64,000 nucleotides of DNA. It comes from Actibacterium ureilyticum. Lineage in GTDB: Bacteria > Pseudomonadota > Alphaproteobacteria > Rhodobacterales > Rhodobacteraceae. Below are positions 1 to 8,699 of the stretch, piece by piece. The stretch spans positions 1,194,313-1,258,312 of the forward strand of contig NZ_NSBT01000037.1 in NCBI RefSeq assembly GCF_002285435.1. The letters run 5' to 3'. The stretch's first letter is position 1. Every line of letters starts with the position of its first letter. The position numbers and the translations under genes are program-made. Below the pieces are notes generated by a model. It searched no databases and was not told where the DNA came from. It was given only the letters and a program-made list of their open reading frames with translations.

Positions 1-1039
1 GAACCGCCTGCCCCGCCAACGACAGCAGTGCACCGGCGGAAAACACCAACAGCCCCTGACGGCCCATCACCCGCAACGGCTCGGCCAGGGAATGGGCGCT
101 GAGCCGTGTGATCAGCGGCAGGCAGGACACGACATAGACCAGCGCCAGCACATGCAGAAGCCGCAGCATCGGCAGAAAGGTCTTGTCATGCGACGTGATG
201 TGAAACGGCAGGCCCAGCGCCCCCAGCTTGGCCATGCCGTGGTTCATCGCCGGGCCGAACCCCGGCACATAGCGCCAGGCCAGCACCACCACCAGCCACC
301 CCGCGGCCAGGCCGAACAGCGCGCGATTGACCGGCACGAAGCGTCGCCCATCACGCAGGGCCACCCCGGTCAGCAGGCCGATGGCAAAGATCAGCTGCCA
401 GGCAAAGGGGTTGAAAAACCAGCCGCCGGGATTGGGATAGGCGGGGATGTTCAACCGCAGCAGCCCGGTCACGAACCACAGCGCCACCGCCCCCACCAGC
501 AGCAGAAGCGGCGCGCGCAAGGCCAGCAGGATCGCAAAGGGCGCCGCAAGCAGCAGCACAGAATAGGCGGGCAGGATATTCACATAGCCGATCTGATGGC
601 CCAGCGTGACGATCCCGATGATGGCGGGGCCGGTATTTTCGAAAACCTGCCGCAGGTTGTTCTTGCCCAGCAGCGCGGTCAGCCCAAACGCCTCGGCCGC
701 GATGGCAAAGATCGCGATCCCCGCCATGGTCAGAAAGATATGCGTGACATACAGCGTCCAGGCCCGTTTCCAGACCGGGGCGATCCCGTGCCAAAGCCCG
801 CGGGCCCGCCATTGCACCACCCCGCCGGAATAGGCCAACCCGGCCGCCATGCCCGACATCACGAAAAAGCTTTCGGCCGCATCGGAAAAACCCCAGTTGC
901 GCAGGGTCAGGTTCTCGTACCAGTTGCCCGGCACGTGATCGACGAAGATCATCACCAGCAGCAGGCCGCGAAACAGGTCGATCCGGGGATCGCGCGGGCG
1001 CGGTACAGCTGCGCCCCGGGGGGGATCAAGCCGCGACAT
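1..1039 (-). CDS. opgC: OpgC succinyltransferase, 3' end outside window
   Basis: Inner-membrane acyltransferase-3-like protein that adds succinyl groups to osmoregulated periplasmic glucans. The reading frame begins with ATG at 1039, inside the last codons of opgH (14 bp overlap), and stays open to the window edge. The N-terminus has PRIDLFRGLLLVMIFVDHVP, the usual OpgC opening of charged residues followed by a membrane segment with a histidine, then WGFSDAAESFFVMSGMAAGL. Further hydrophobic segments follow, as expected for a protein with about ten membrane spans. In Rhodobacter sphaeroides opgC is the last gene of opgGIHC (known), and the order here is the same. At least 346 codons are visible. 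The long plus-strand frame over the same DNA is a shadow. Confidence 0.85.
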   Translation of the reverse strand, partial: MSRLDPPRGAAVPRPRDPRIDLFRGLLLVMIFVDHVPGNWYENLTLRNWGFSDAAESFFVMSGMAAGLAYSGGVVQWRARGLWHGIAPVWKRAWTLYVTHIFLTMAGIAIFAIAAEAFGLTALLGKNNLRQVFENTGPAIIGIVTLGHQIGYVNILPAYSVLLLAAPFAILLALRAPLLLLVGAVALWFVTGLLRLNIPAYPNPGGWFFNPFAWQLIFAIGLLTGVALRDGRRFVPVNRALFGLAAGWLVVVLAWRYVPGFGPAMNHGMAKLGALGLPFHITSHDKTFLPMLRLLHVLALVYVVSCLPLITRLSAHSLAEPLRVMGRQGLLVFSAGALLSLAGQAV

Positions 1040-2822
1040 GTGTTGCTCCGGCGGCCATCGGGGCGACGGCATCGGTGCCGTCGATCTGTTGGCGCCAGCG
1101 GCCGTGGATTTCGCGGAATGCCGCGACCACGGGGGGGATGTCACGCTCTTCCGGCACCTGGAAATGGTTGCGGCCCACGGGGCGCGATGACCAGGCGATC
1201 AGCACCGGCGCCGCGATCATCGGCACCGTCACCGGCAAGAGCCACGGCATCAGGTCGGGCGCCATATGCCAGGTCGCGATCAGCGCGATCAGGCCGGTCG
1301 TGACGATCCACAGCGACGGGCGCGCGGCCTCGACCAGGGTTAGCGCGCCTTCGCCACGCGCGCTGGCGGGCCAGCCGCCATCCTGTCGCAACAGCACCTG
1401 AAGAACCGCCTTGGTCTGAAACGCCAGCATGACCGGCGCCAGGGCCGAGGTCAGCAGGATCTCGATCACCACCGACAGGAATGCCCGGCCCGTACCGCCG
1501 AAGCCCTGCGTGCGGCCGCGCGCCGCCGCGGCGCCCAGGATCGCGAATTTCGGCAGGATCAGCAGCCCGATGATGCCCAGCGCCAGCGCCATGATCTCGC
1601 GGCTGCGGTCGGACGGGAAAACCGGGAACAGCTGGTACGCCTCGGGGAAGTAATCGGGTTCCGGGGCCAGAACGGTGCCCGCAACGGTGGTGACCAGAAA
1701 CACCGCCCAGAAGACCGACACCAGATAGGCAAAGATGCCCTGGACGAAGACATAGCGGCTCCACCCCGCCAGCCCCGGCGCCAGCAGCAGGCGCATGTGT
1801 TGCAGGTTGCCCTGGCACCAGCGGCGATCGCGCTTGGCATAGGCGATGATGTTTTCCGGGCCTTCCTCGTACGAGCCGCCGATGGTGCTGTCGGCCTCGA
1901 CCCGCCAGCCGTTGCGGGCCAGCAGCGCGGCCTCGACATAGTCATGCGACAGGATATGGCCGCCAAAGGGCGGCTTGCCCGACAGCGTGGGCAGACCGCA
2001 GGATTGGGCAAAGGCGGTGACGCGGATGATGGCGTTGTGCCCCCAATAGGGACCGGTCGCGCCCTGCATCCGTTCCAGACCACGGGTGAAGACCGGCCCG
2101 TGAAAGGCCGATGCGAACTGCATCGCCCGGCCAAAGAAGCTGCGGGCGCCGGTGATCTGCGGCAGGGTCTGCAACAGCCCCAGCTTGGGGTCGGCATCCA
2201 TGCGGGCAATCATGCGCTGCAACGCCTCACCCGACATCAGGCTGTCGGCGTCCAGCGTCACCGCGTAGTCATAGGCGCCGCCCGATGTGCGGATGAAATC
2301 CTCGACATTGCCGGCCTTGCGGCCCCGGTTATCCTTGCGGTTGCGGTAATAGATATGGTCGGCGCCACGGGTTTCGGCGATCAGCACCCGGAACGCGGCC
2401 TGTTCGGCGGCCTGCGCCTCGGGCGCGCGGGTGTCGGACAAGATCACGATATCCAAGGTCTGGCCGGTCTGGCGGATGGACCGGTCCATCGCGGCGATGC
2501 GCGCGAATGTGGCAACGGGATCCTCGTTGCAGATCGGCACCAGAACCACGGTGGCCGATGCCGACGGCCCCGCCGCGCGGGCGGCGGGTTTGCGGCGCGG
2601 CAACAGACCGGTCAGGCCAAGCGCCGCGCCCCAGGCCAGCCAGCCCGTGGTCAACAGGATCAGTACGAAACGCAGCGCGTCCCAGATCTGGAACCCGTCC
2701 TGCAAGCCAGCCTCGACAATCAGGGCCGACGCGCCAATCGCTGCGAAAGCGGCAAAGCCGATGGCGATGGCGCGTATCCAGATCGTCTTGGCGTCGGACG
2801 GTATGTAGGAGCGTCTTGTCAC
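1026..2822 (-). CDS. opgH: Glucan biosynthesis glucosyltransferase OpgH (MdoH)
   Basis: Inner-membrane family 2 glycosyltransferase that polymerises UDP-glucose into the glucan backbone and probably passes it across the membrane. It has 598 residues, shorter than the roughly 850-residue enterobacterial enzyme. Two membrane spans lie at about residues 13-36 and 50-74. The catalytic domain follows, with VLVPICNEDP near 93, the LDADS metal-binding motif at 190-194, SHDYVEA near 292 and the RRWCQGN (QxxRW-type) motif at 333-339. About five more membrane spans follow. It starts 19 bp after opgI and overlaps opgC, so it sits inside the operon. Confidence 0.93.
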   Translation of the reverse strand: MTRRSYIPSDAKTIWIRAIAIGFAAFAAIGASALIVEAGLQDGFQIWDALRFVLILLTTGWLAWGAALGLTGLLPRRKPAARAAGPSASATVVLVPICNEDPVATFARIAAMDRSIRQTGQTLDIVILSDTRAPEAQAAEQAAFRVLIAETRGADHIYYRNRKDNRGRKAGNVEDFIRTSGGAYDYAVTLDADSLMSGEALQRMIARMDADPKLGLLQTLPQITGARSFFGRAMQFASAFHGPVFTRGLERMQGATGPYWGHNAIIRVTAFAQSCGLPTLSGKPPFGGHILSHDYVEAALLARNGWRVEADSTIGGSYEEGPENIIAYAKRDRRWCQGNLQHMRLLLAPGLAGWSRYVFVQGIFAYLVSVFWAVFLVTTVAGTVLAPEPDYFPEAYQLFPVFPSDRSREIMALALGIIGLLILPKFAILGAAAARGRTQGFGGTGRAFLSVVIEILLTSALAPVMLAFQTKAVLQVLLRQDGGWPASARGEGALTLVEAARPSLWIVTTGLIALIATWHMAPDLMPWLLPVTVPMIAAPVLIAWSSRPVGRNHFQVPEERDIPPVVAAFREIHGRWRQQIDGTDAVAPMAAGATHVAA

Positions 2823-2841
2823 GCCGAACCTCGGGTTGGGG

Positions 2842-3018
2842 TCAGATCCGCTGACCCGGCAGGATCAGGCGCAGCACCTGCGCCAGATCGATTAGCCGCA
2901 GCCGCGGTTCGATATCCTGGCAGGGCATGTCCAACGGCGCCTCGCGCGGGGCCCAGGTTTCGGGATCGTCGTATTTCAGGGCTGTCCTGGCCCCTGCATC
3001 ATGCAGCGGTTCTGTCAT
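2842..3018 (-). CDS. opgI: OpgI-like small protein between opgG and opgH
   Basis: A 58-residue reading frame whose ATG shares the ATGA overlap with the opgG stop codon, so translational coupling is likely. A longer upstream start in the same frame would lie inside opgG and is rejected. The product is hydrophilic, with TALKYDDPETWAPREAPLDM in the middle and a short hydrophobic tail (IDLAQVLRLILPG). I see no signal peptide and no catalytic motif. Rhodobacter sphaeroides has a small gene, opgI, at this position in opgGIHC (known). The name here rests on position and size, not on alignment. Its role is unknown; it could be an accessory of OpgH. Confidence 0.65.
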   Translation of the reverse strand: MTEPLHDAGARTALKYDDPETWAPREAPLDMPCQDIEPRLRLIDLAQVLRLILPGQRI

Positions 3019-4634
3019 TTCGTCCCCCATTGATAGAGCCATGTCTCGCTCAGCAGTCTGCCATAGCCGGACAGGGCGGCCTGAAGCTCCATCGAGGTCT
3101 TCTCGCCCGCCGGTACGGCTTCGATCACAAGCCGCCACATGCTAGTCCCTTCGATGGGCGACAAAATCGCCTGTTTCAGGTCGCCGCGAATGACGGTCAC
3201 TTTGGATGTAACGTCCGCCTCGCGCGAAAGTTCCGACAGAAGCCCACCTTCGAAGTCGATCACGAACTTGACGCGGTCGGTCTCGCCCTCGACCCCGGCG
3301 ACGCCGCCCTTGCCGACGCGGGTGCGCAGGATCTGCGCCAGGTCGCGCGCCCGGTCGCCCGGCGGGTTCAACCCCCAATGCAGGCGATAGGACAGCTCGA
3401 AACTGTCGCCCTTGCGGGCATCGCCGCCCGGCACCCAATAGGCCACGATGTTGTCGTTGCCTTCCAGATCGGACGGGATCTCCAGCAGGCGCACGGTGCC
3501 TTCGCCCCAGTCGCCGACAGGTTCGACCATCAGCGACGGGCGGCGTTCGTAATGGGCCTGTGCATCCAGGTACTGGTCGAAATCGCGCTCGCGCTGGACC
3601 AGCCCGAATGACACCGGGTTTTCCGCCGCCAGATAGGAGTTGCCCAACCGGCCGGGATTGACCAGCGGCCGGACAAAGGTCTCGCCCGCGCGGGTGTTCA
3701 GGATCAGGTGGTCGCTGTCATGCACCGCCGGGCGGAAATCCTCAAACGCGCCGGGATCGGCCCCGCCGAACAGGAACATCGATGTCAGCGGCGCAACGCC
3801 AAGCTGCTGCACATCCTCGCGCAAAAACAGCCGCGCGGTCACGTCCACCACGGTCGTCGCACCGGGGCGCAAAACGAAGCGATAGGCGCCCGTCACCGAC
3901 CGCGACCGCAGCGCGGCATGGACGGTCACGGTTTCGGCGCCCGGCATGGGACGGTCCAGCCAGAAATCGGTGAAACGGGGAAACTCCTCGCCGCCCGACA
4001 TGCCGGTGTTCACCGCCAGCCCGCGCGCCGACAGGCCATAGACCGTGTCGCGCCCAAGCGCCCGGAAATAGCTGGCGCCCAGAAACGCCGCCAGTTCGTC
4101 GAAATGGTCGGCGCGGTTCAACGGCGTCATCAGCCGGAACCCGGCCACGCCCGGCATCTCGAAATTGCCGGGGATCTCGGCCTTGACATCGGCATAGTCG
4201 AAATCGTCGGTCGAAAACCGCATCGGCGTCGCGACACCGTCCACGACCTCGTTCAGATGCACCGGTTCGTTGAACAGCCAGCCCAGATGAAAGGCGTTCA
4301 GGTGAAACGGCGTATTCTCGGGCTCGGCCCAGCGGACCTTGTCGCGCCGGAACCGCACGCGCTGATAGTCGTCATAGTCGAATTCGGCCAGAAACCCGCC
4401 GACCTTTTCCGCCGCTTTCGGCGGCTGTGCAGCCGCCGCGCGCATGGTTTCGGTCAGCCAGTCATAAGAGAACGCCTGCCCTTGTGGCAGTTCGGTTGCG
4501 GGCGTATCGGTGGTGGTCTGCGCGTGTCCCATACGGGGGGTGGCCAGTGTCGTCATGGCAGCAGATGACAAAAGGCCCAGCACGACAGCGCGACGCGTGC
4601 CGCAGCGGCGATGCTCGCGAAACGGGTGGAACAA
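3015..4634 (-). CDS. opgG: Periplasmic glucan biosynthesis protein OpgG
   Basis: Periplasmic protein needed to build or modify the beta-1,2 backbone of osmoregulated periplasmic glucans. It has 539 residues, normal for the family. The N-terminus has a basic region with TRRAVVLGLL, a hydrophobic stretch and GHAQ-like cleavage before residue 40. The two arginines would also suit Tat export, but I cannot choose. Family features include FSYDWLTETMRAAA near 55, RFRRDKVRW, and the C-terminal immunoglobulin-like part with FVIDFEGG. First gene of the opg operon; the 249 bp upstream hold the likely promoter. Confidence 0.92.
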   Translation of the reverse strand: MFHPFREHRRCGTRRAVVLGLLSSAAMTTLATPRMGHAQTTTDTPATELPQGQAFSYDWLTETMRAAAAQPPKAAEKVGGFLAEFDYDDYQRVRFRRDKVRWAEPENTPFHLNAFHLGWLFNEPVHLNEVVDGVATPMRFSTDDFDYADVKAEIPGNFEMPGVAGFRLMTPLNRADHFDELAAFLGASYFRALGRDTVYGLSARGLAVNTGMSGGEEFPRFTDFWLDRPMPGAETVTVHAALRSRSVTGAYRFVLRPGATTVVDVTARLFLREDVQQLGVAPLTSMFLFGGADPGAFEDFRPAVHDSDHLILNTRAGETFVRPLVNPGRLGNSYLAAENPVSFGLVQRERDFDQYLDAQAHYERRPSLMVEPVGDWGEGTVRLLEIPSDLEGNDNIVAYWVPGGDARKGDSFELSYRLHWGLNPPGDRARDLAQILRTRVGKGGVAGVEGETDRVKFVIDFEGGLLSELSREADVTSKVTVIRGDLKQAILSPIEGTSMWRLVIEAVPAGEKTSMELQAALSGYGRLLSETWLYQWGTK

Positions 4635-4883
4635 GTTAATTACCCCAACTTCCTGAGTTATCAGAGCAAATTCGTGCCGCGGCGCAGAATATTCAAGTGG
4701 TTACCGCCACACGCGCGTGCATTTGCCTGTTTCGCACGCAAATATCGGCGGCGTCCCGCTCAAAACCGATTTGCGGGGCCGGTCGCAGGTCTCGCTCTTG
4801 TAAATATTGCACAAATAATGTGCAAAAATTCGTATCAACAACGTCTTGGACGGGCAATTGAACCGACTCAGCCGCCACCGCGC
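4635..4883. promoter_or_regulatory. AT-rich leader of the opg operon with an inverted repeat
   Basis: This gap between the opg operon and the MFS gene is clearly richer in A+T than its neighbours. It contains a perfect inverted repeat TTGCACA-aataa-TGTGCAA at 4807-4825, suited to a dimeric regulator. A second, looser repeat ATTTGC...GCAAAT lies at about 4720-4743. Both neighbouring operons run leftward, so the gap must hold the opg promoter and the end of the MFS operon transcript. I cannot assign a regulator and see no convincing uracil-tailed terminator. Confidence 0.5.
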
Positions 4884-6053
4884 TTACACGGGGCGGTTCC
4901 GCGGCATCCGTCGCGACAGCAGGACGCCCGCCAGCGGCACCAGACACGCCCCGGCAGCGATCAGAACACCCCCCTTCGCGGGCTGCGCGGCCAAGTACAG
5001 CCCCGCCGTCGGCCCCACGATCCAAGCCGCCGCCGATGCCGCCGAAAGCTGCCCCGCCGCGCGGCCCTGTGAGACCGCGCCGATCGAGACCAGGAATTGC
5101 AGGCTGGGGGTCAACATTCCAAACCCCAGCGCGATCAGCGCCGCCCCCAGGATCGTGCCCGCAGCACCCGGCGCCGCGCCCATCGCGCCCAGCCCCACCG
5201 CTGCCACCACCAGGCCGACAAGCGAAACCTGGACCGCGCAGATCCGCGACCATGCGGCCAGCTTTACCCCCAACAGCGACGCGCCCGTCGCGATCAGCCC
5301 CGCCAGCGCCGTCATGCGCGCCGTTTGCTCGGGGCCAAACCCGCCACGGTCCTGCAGGATCAGCGGCAGCGCGCTCTGGACCATGCAGGCCCCGACAAGC
5401 GCGATGCTCGCGGCCCCGACCAGCGCCGTCATGCGCCCTGCCCGCCCGGCCACCGGCTGCGGCGCGGTCGGGGCGGGCTTTGGCCACGTCCCGCCCAAAA
5501 GCGGAAGGAACCCCAGCGCCGCCACCAGGAATAGCGGCGCGATCAGGCCCAGAACCGTAACCAGCCCCCAAAGCAGCGCGCCCCCGGCCAGCGCACCAAT
5601 GGCGAAGGCCACGCCGGGCAGCGACATCGCCCGCAACCGGCCGGCAACCGGGGTCGCTGCGGCCAGAAAGCCGATGGCGGCGGGCTGGGCCGCGCTGGCC
5701 ACCCCGCCATAGACGGCCCGCGTTGCAACAAGCAGCGGAAACAGCATCCCCGCGCCCAGCAGCCCGGCGCGCCCCAGCCACATCAGCAGCCCCAGCGCGG
5801 CAAAGGACAGCGCGCCGCCGATGACACCGATCAGGAACACGGGGCGATGCCCCCGGCGGTCGGCCAGCACGCCCCAGAACGGCGCCGTGGGCAGCACCAT
5901 CATCGCCCCGACCGACAGGATCAGGCCCGCTTCGACCTCGGTCAGGCCAAGTTCCAACGACAGGGGGAGCAGCACCGCGACCAGGATGGCATTGCCGAAG
6001 GACAACGAGGCCAGGCCAAGACCCAGCGACAGGCGATGGCGCGCGGCCCTCAT
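4884..6053 (-). CDS. MFS transporter in siderophore operon
   Basis: A 389-residue major facilitator with about twelve hydrophobic segments and the conserved cytoplasmic loop motif GVLADRRGHRP after the second span. Last gene of the minus-strand siderophore operon, overlapping the ATPase gene by 4 bp. Known members in such operons either carry iron-chelates inward across the inner membrane or export siderophore or its breakdown product. With no siderophore synthesis gene nearby, uptake or ejection of a used ligand is more likely than export of a home-made siderophore (inference). Substrate cannot be read from the sequence. Confidence 0.8.
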   Translation of the reverse strand: MRAARHRLSLGLGLASLSFGNAILVAVLLPLSLELGLTEVEAGLILSVGAMMVLPTAPFWGVLADRRGHRPVFLIGVIGGALSFAALGLLMWLGRAGLLGAGMLFPLLVATRAVYGGVASAAQPAAIGFLAAATPVAGRLRAMSLPGVAFAIGALAGGALLWGLVTVLGLIAPLFLVAALGFLPLLGGTWPKPAPTAPQPVAGRAGRMTALVGAASIALVGACMVQSALPLILQDRGGFGPEQTARMTALAGLIATGASLLGVKLAAWSRICAVQVSLVGLVVAAVGLGAMGAAPGAAGTILGAALIALGFGMLTPSLQFLVSIGAVSQGRAAGQLSAASAAAWIVGPTAGLYLAAQPAKGGVLIAAGACLVPLAGVLLSRRMPRNRPV

Positions 6054-6820
6054 TCCGGCAGGACGATCGGCGCGCCCTGCGCCCCGGGCTGGATGACCCG
6101 CAGATCCGCCGCGAACAACACGCGCAGGCCGTCCTGGGTGATGACCTGCGCCGCCGGTCCGTCCAGCACGATGCGGCCGTCGCGCACCCCGACGATGGTA
6201 TCGGCGTGCCGACAGGCCAGGTTGATATCGTGCAGCACCATCACGATGGTATGCCCCATCTCGCGATTGATCCGGCGGACAAGGCGCAGCAGCTCGATCT
6301 GATGCGGCAGGTCCAGATAGGTCGTCGGCTCGTCCAGCAGCAGCACCGGTGTCTCTTGCGACAGGGTCATCGCGATGAAGGCGCGCTGGCGCTGCCCGCC
6401 GGACAGGGTCGCGGCGCGGCGGTCGGCGATATCGCCCAGCCCGGTCTGCGCGATGGCCCGGTCGACCGCCCGGCGGTCGGCGGCCGTCATCGGGCGGAAG
6501 GTGCCCAGATAGGGCGTGCGCCCCCGCTCGACCAGGCTGCGCACCGTGCTGCCCTCGGGCTGGATCGGGGATTGCGGCAGAAACGCCAGCGCGCGCGCCA
6601 ACTCGCGTGGCGGGATCGTCGCCACCGGCGCACCGTTCAAAGCGACCTGCCCGGCATCGGGGCGCTGCAGCCCCGCCATGCTGCGCAACAGGGTCGATTT
6701 GCCCGACCCGTTGGGACCGATCAGGGCCGTCACCTGCCCCGGCGCAATGGCAAGGTCGATGCCGTTCAGGATCGGACGCCCCGACAGGGCCAGCCGCAGG
6801 CCGGATACGCTCAGCGCCAT
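6050..6820 (-). CDS. Siderophore ABC transporter ATP-binding protein (FepC type)
   Basis: ATPase of a ferric-siderophore importer, 256 residues with ATG at 6820. Walker A is GPNGSGKST near residues 36-44, the Q-loop region is LPQSPIQPEG, the signature is LSGGQRQRA, Walker B is VLLLDEPTTYLD and the switch histidine is in MVLHDINLA. The LPQ and TTYLD sequences are typical of FecE/FepC-class proteins. Start chosen because TGATG joins it to the permease stop. A much longer frame in the same phase begins inside the permease gene and is not credible. Confidence 0.92.
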   Translation of the reverse strand: MALSVSGLRLALSGRPILNGIDLAIAPGQVTALIGPNGSGKSTLLRSMAGLQRPDAGQVALNGAPVATIPPRELARALAFLPQSPIQPEGSTVRSLVERGRTPYLGTFRPMTAADRRAVDRAIAQTGLGDIADRRAATLSGGQRQRAFIAMTLSQETPVLLLDEPTTYLDLPHQIELLRLVRRINREMGHTIVMVLHDINLACRHADTIVGVRDGRIVLDGPAAQVITQDGLRVLFAADLRVIQPGAQGAPIVLPE

Positions 6821-7758
6821 CACGAACGCTCCTTTGACATCAGGATGATCGCCAGCATGGCCGGGCCACCCACCAGGCTGGTGTAAAGCCCCGCAGGCAA
6901 GGTCGTGCCGCCAATAGGCAGATGCGCCGCCAGATCGGCGGCAAGCGCCAGAGCCGCCCCGACCAGCGCCGCGTGAAAGATCGCCGGGCCGCCCACCCCA
7001 AGAAGGTGGCGCGCGATCGGACCGGCCAGCAGCGCGACGAAGGGCAGCGGGCCGCTTTGCCCCACCTCCAGCGATGTCAGCGCCGCCGACAGCACGATGG
7101 CCACCAGCCGCAGGCGGGACGGGTTCAGCCCCTGGCTGCGCGCCAGATCGTCGCCCATGTCCAGCCGCGACAGGCCGAAGCCGGTCGCCAGCGCCACCGC
7201 CCCGGCCAGCGCACAGGCCAGAGCCGCCCAGGCCACCGCGGGCCAATGCGCCGCCGCGAAGCTGCCGGTCAGAAAGCGCGCCGTCTCGCCGGCCTGCAGG
7301 CCCGGCGCAAGCGACAGCAGCACATCGGTCAGGGCAAAGAGCATCAGGTTCGCCGCAACCCCCACCAGCACCAGCTGCAGCGGCTGCACCCCGTTGCGCC
7401 AAGTCAGGCCCAGCACCAGCACCGCGCTCAGCCCGCCACCCACCAGCGCGGCTGGCAGCACCAGCGCCAGCCCCCCGGTCGTCACGATGCTGACCGCGAC
7501 CCCGGCCGCCGCCCCGCCGCCGAAACCGATGACATCGGGCGTGGCCAACGGATTGCGCAGCACCGTCTGAAGCAGGCTGCCCGCCATGCCCAGCATCGCG
7601 CCGGTCAGCCCGGCCAGCAGCATCCGGGGCAGCCGGATATGCAGCAGGATCAGCCGATCCGTCGCGCCCGGCCCCAACGGGCCATCCACGCGCAAAAGCG
7701 CCGCCGCCAGGCCCAGCATCACGGCACAAAGGCCGAATGTCACCGCCGGGCGGGTCAT
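6820..7758 (-). CDS. Siderophore ABC permease (FepG type)
   Basis: Inner-membrane permease of the FecCD family, 312 residues, almost all hydrophobic. Diagnostic stretches are RLPRMLLAGLTGAMLGMAGS and RNPLATPDVIGFGGGAAAGV; the PDVIGF form marks the FepG/FecD partner of the heterodimer. The coupling region LDMGDDLARSQGL is present. ATG at 7758 shares an ATGA overlap with the stop of the upstream permease and is preferred over the GTG at 7767. Works with the gene at 7755-8699, the ATPase at 6050 and the binding protein at 8696. Confidence 0.92.
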   Translation of the reverse strand: MTRPAVTFGLCAVMLGLAAALLRVDGPLGPGATDRLILLHIRLPRMLLAGLTGAMLGMAGSLLQTVLRNPLATPDVIGFGGGAAAGVAVSIVTTGGLALVLPAALVGGGLSAVLVLGLTWRNGVQPLQLVLVGVAANLMLFALTDVLLSLAPGLQAGETARFLTGSFAAAHWPAVAWAALACALAGAVALATGFGLSRLDMGDDLARSQGLNPSRLRLVAIVLSAALTSLEVGQSGPLPFVALLAGPIARHLLGVGGPAIFHAALVGAALALAADLAAHLPIGGTTLPAGLYTSLVGGPAMLAIILMSKERS

Positions 7759-8699
7759 ATCGCCCACCGCCGGGACACTTGCCAGATCAACGCCGGGCCA
7801 CCGATCAGCGCGATGCTCAACCCCACCGGAATGGCGATGCCGGGTATGGCGACACGGCCCAGTATATCGGCCCCGACGACCAGCGCGCCGCCGATCAGCG
7901 CGGCCAGCACGGTCTGTTCGGCATGGTTTGCCGCGCCGCGCAGTCGGGCCATCTGCGGCGCGACCAGCCCGACGAACAACAGCGGCCCGGCCACGATCAC
8001 CGCACTGGCCGACAAAAGCGCCACCGCCGTCATCGCGTGCACCCGCACCCGCACAACCCGCGTGCCCAGGGCGCGCGCCATGTCATCGCCCGTGGCCAGC
8101 GCATCCAGCTGCCGCAGGCACATCGCCGCCAGAACCGCCCCCGGCAGGAACAGCGCACCCCCCGCCCAAAGCGCATCCGGCGCGACCCGGTCGACCGATC
8201 CCACGATCCAGCGGCGCCATGCCTCGAGCACAAGCGGGTCCAGCAGCACAAGTGCACGCAGCCCCGCGCCCATCATCCCCGCCAGCGCCGCACCGCCCAG
8301 GATCAGGCCCAGCCCGGTCCCCGCCCTGAGGCCCAGCAGAACGATCGCGCCCGAAACCAGCCCCGCCCCGGCCAGAACCGGCACGACCCGCGCACCCGCC
8401 GGAAGCGGCCCCAGCCAGACAACCATCGCCACCAGCGCCAGCGCGGCACCGGAATTCACCCCCAGCAAACCCGGATCGGCCAGCCGGTTGCGGGTCAGCC
8501 CCTGAATTACCGCCCCCGCCGCGCCCAGCGCTATGCCCGACAGCAGGGCGGCCAGCGTCCGGGGGATGCGGATCTGCAACAACAGGGCATCGGTCGCCTC
8601 GCGCCCCGTCGGCGCGACAAAGGGCACCACCAGACCGCCCGGTCCGATCAGCAGCGACGCGATGACCAGCATCGCCAGCAAAGCGCCCACCGCCCTCAT
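7755..8699 (-). CDS. Siderophore ABC permease (FepD type)
   Basis: Second FecCD-family permease, 314 residues. It has RIPRTLAALLSGIALGAAGA and RNRLADPGLLGVNSGAALAL; the PGLLGVNSGAA form is characteristic of FepD-type subunits, so this and the downstream gene form the usual pair. ATG at 8699 overlaps the stop of the binding-protein gene (ATGA). A longer in-phase frame reaching to 9155 runs back through the binding-protein gene and is a shadow. Confidence 0.92.
   Translation of the reverse strand: MRAVGALLAMLVIASLLIGPGGLVVPFVAPTGREATDALLLQIRIPRTLAALLSGIALGAAGAVIQGLTRNRLADPGLLGVNSGAALALVAMVVWLGPLPAGARVVPVLAGAGLVSGAIVLLGLRAGTGLGLILGGAALAGMMGAGLRALVLLDPLVLEAWRRWIVGSVDRVAPDALWAGGALFLPGAVLAAMCLRQLDALATGDDMARALGTRVVRVRVHAMTAVALLSASAVIVAGPLLFVGLVAPQMARLRGAANHAEQTVLAALIGGALVVGADILGRVAIPGIAIPVGLSIALIGGPALIWQVSRRWAI

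Noticed and set aside
92-1303. 403-codon plus-strand frame over opgC/opgH
   Set aside because: It opposes two recognisable opg genes, and its product is low-complexity Gln/Arg/Gly/Pro sequence.
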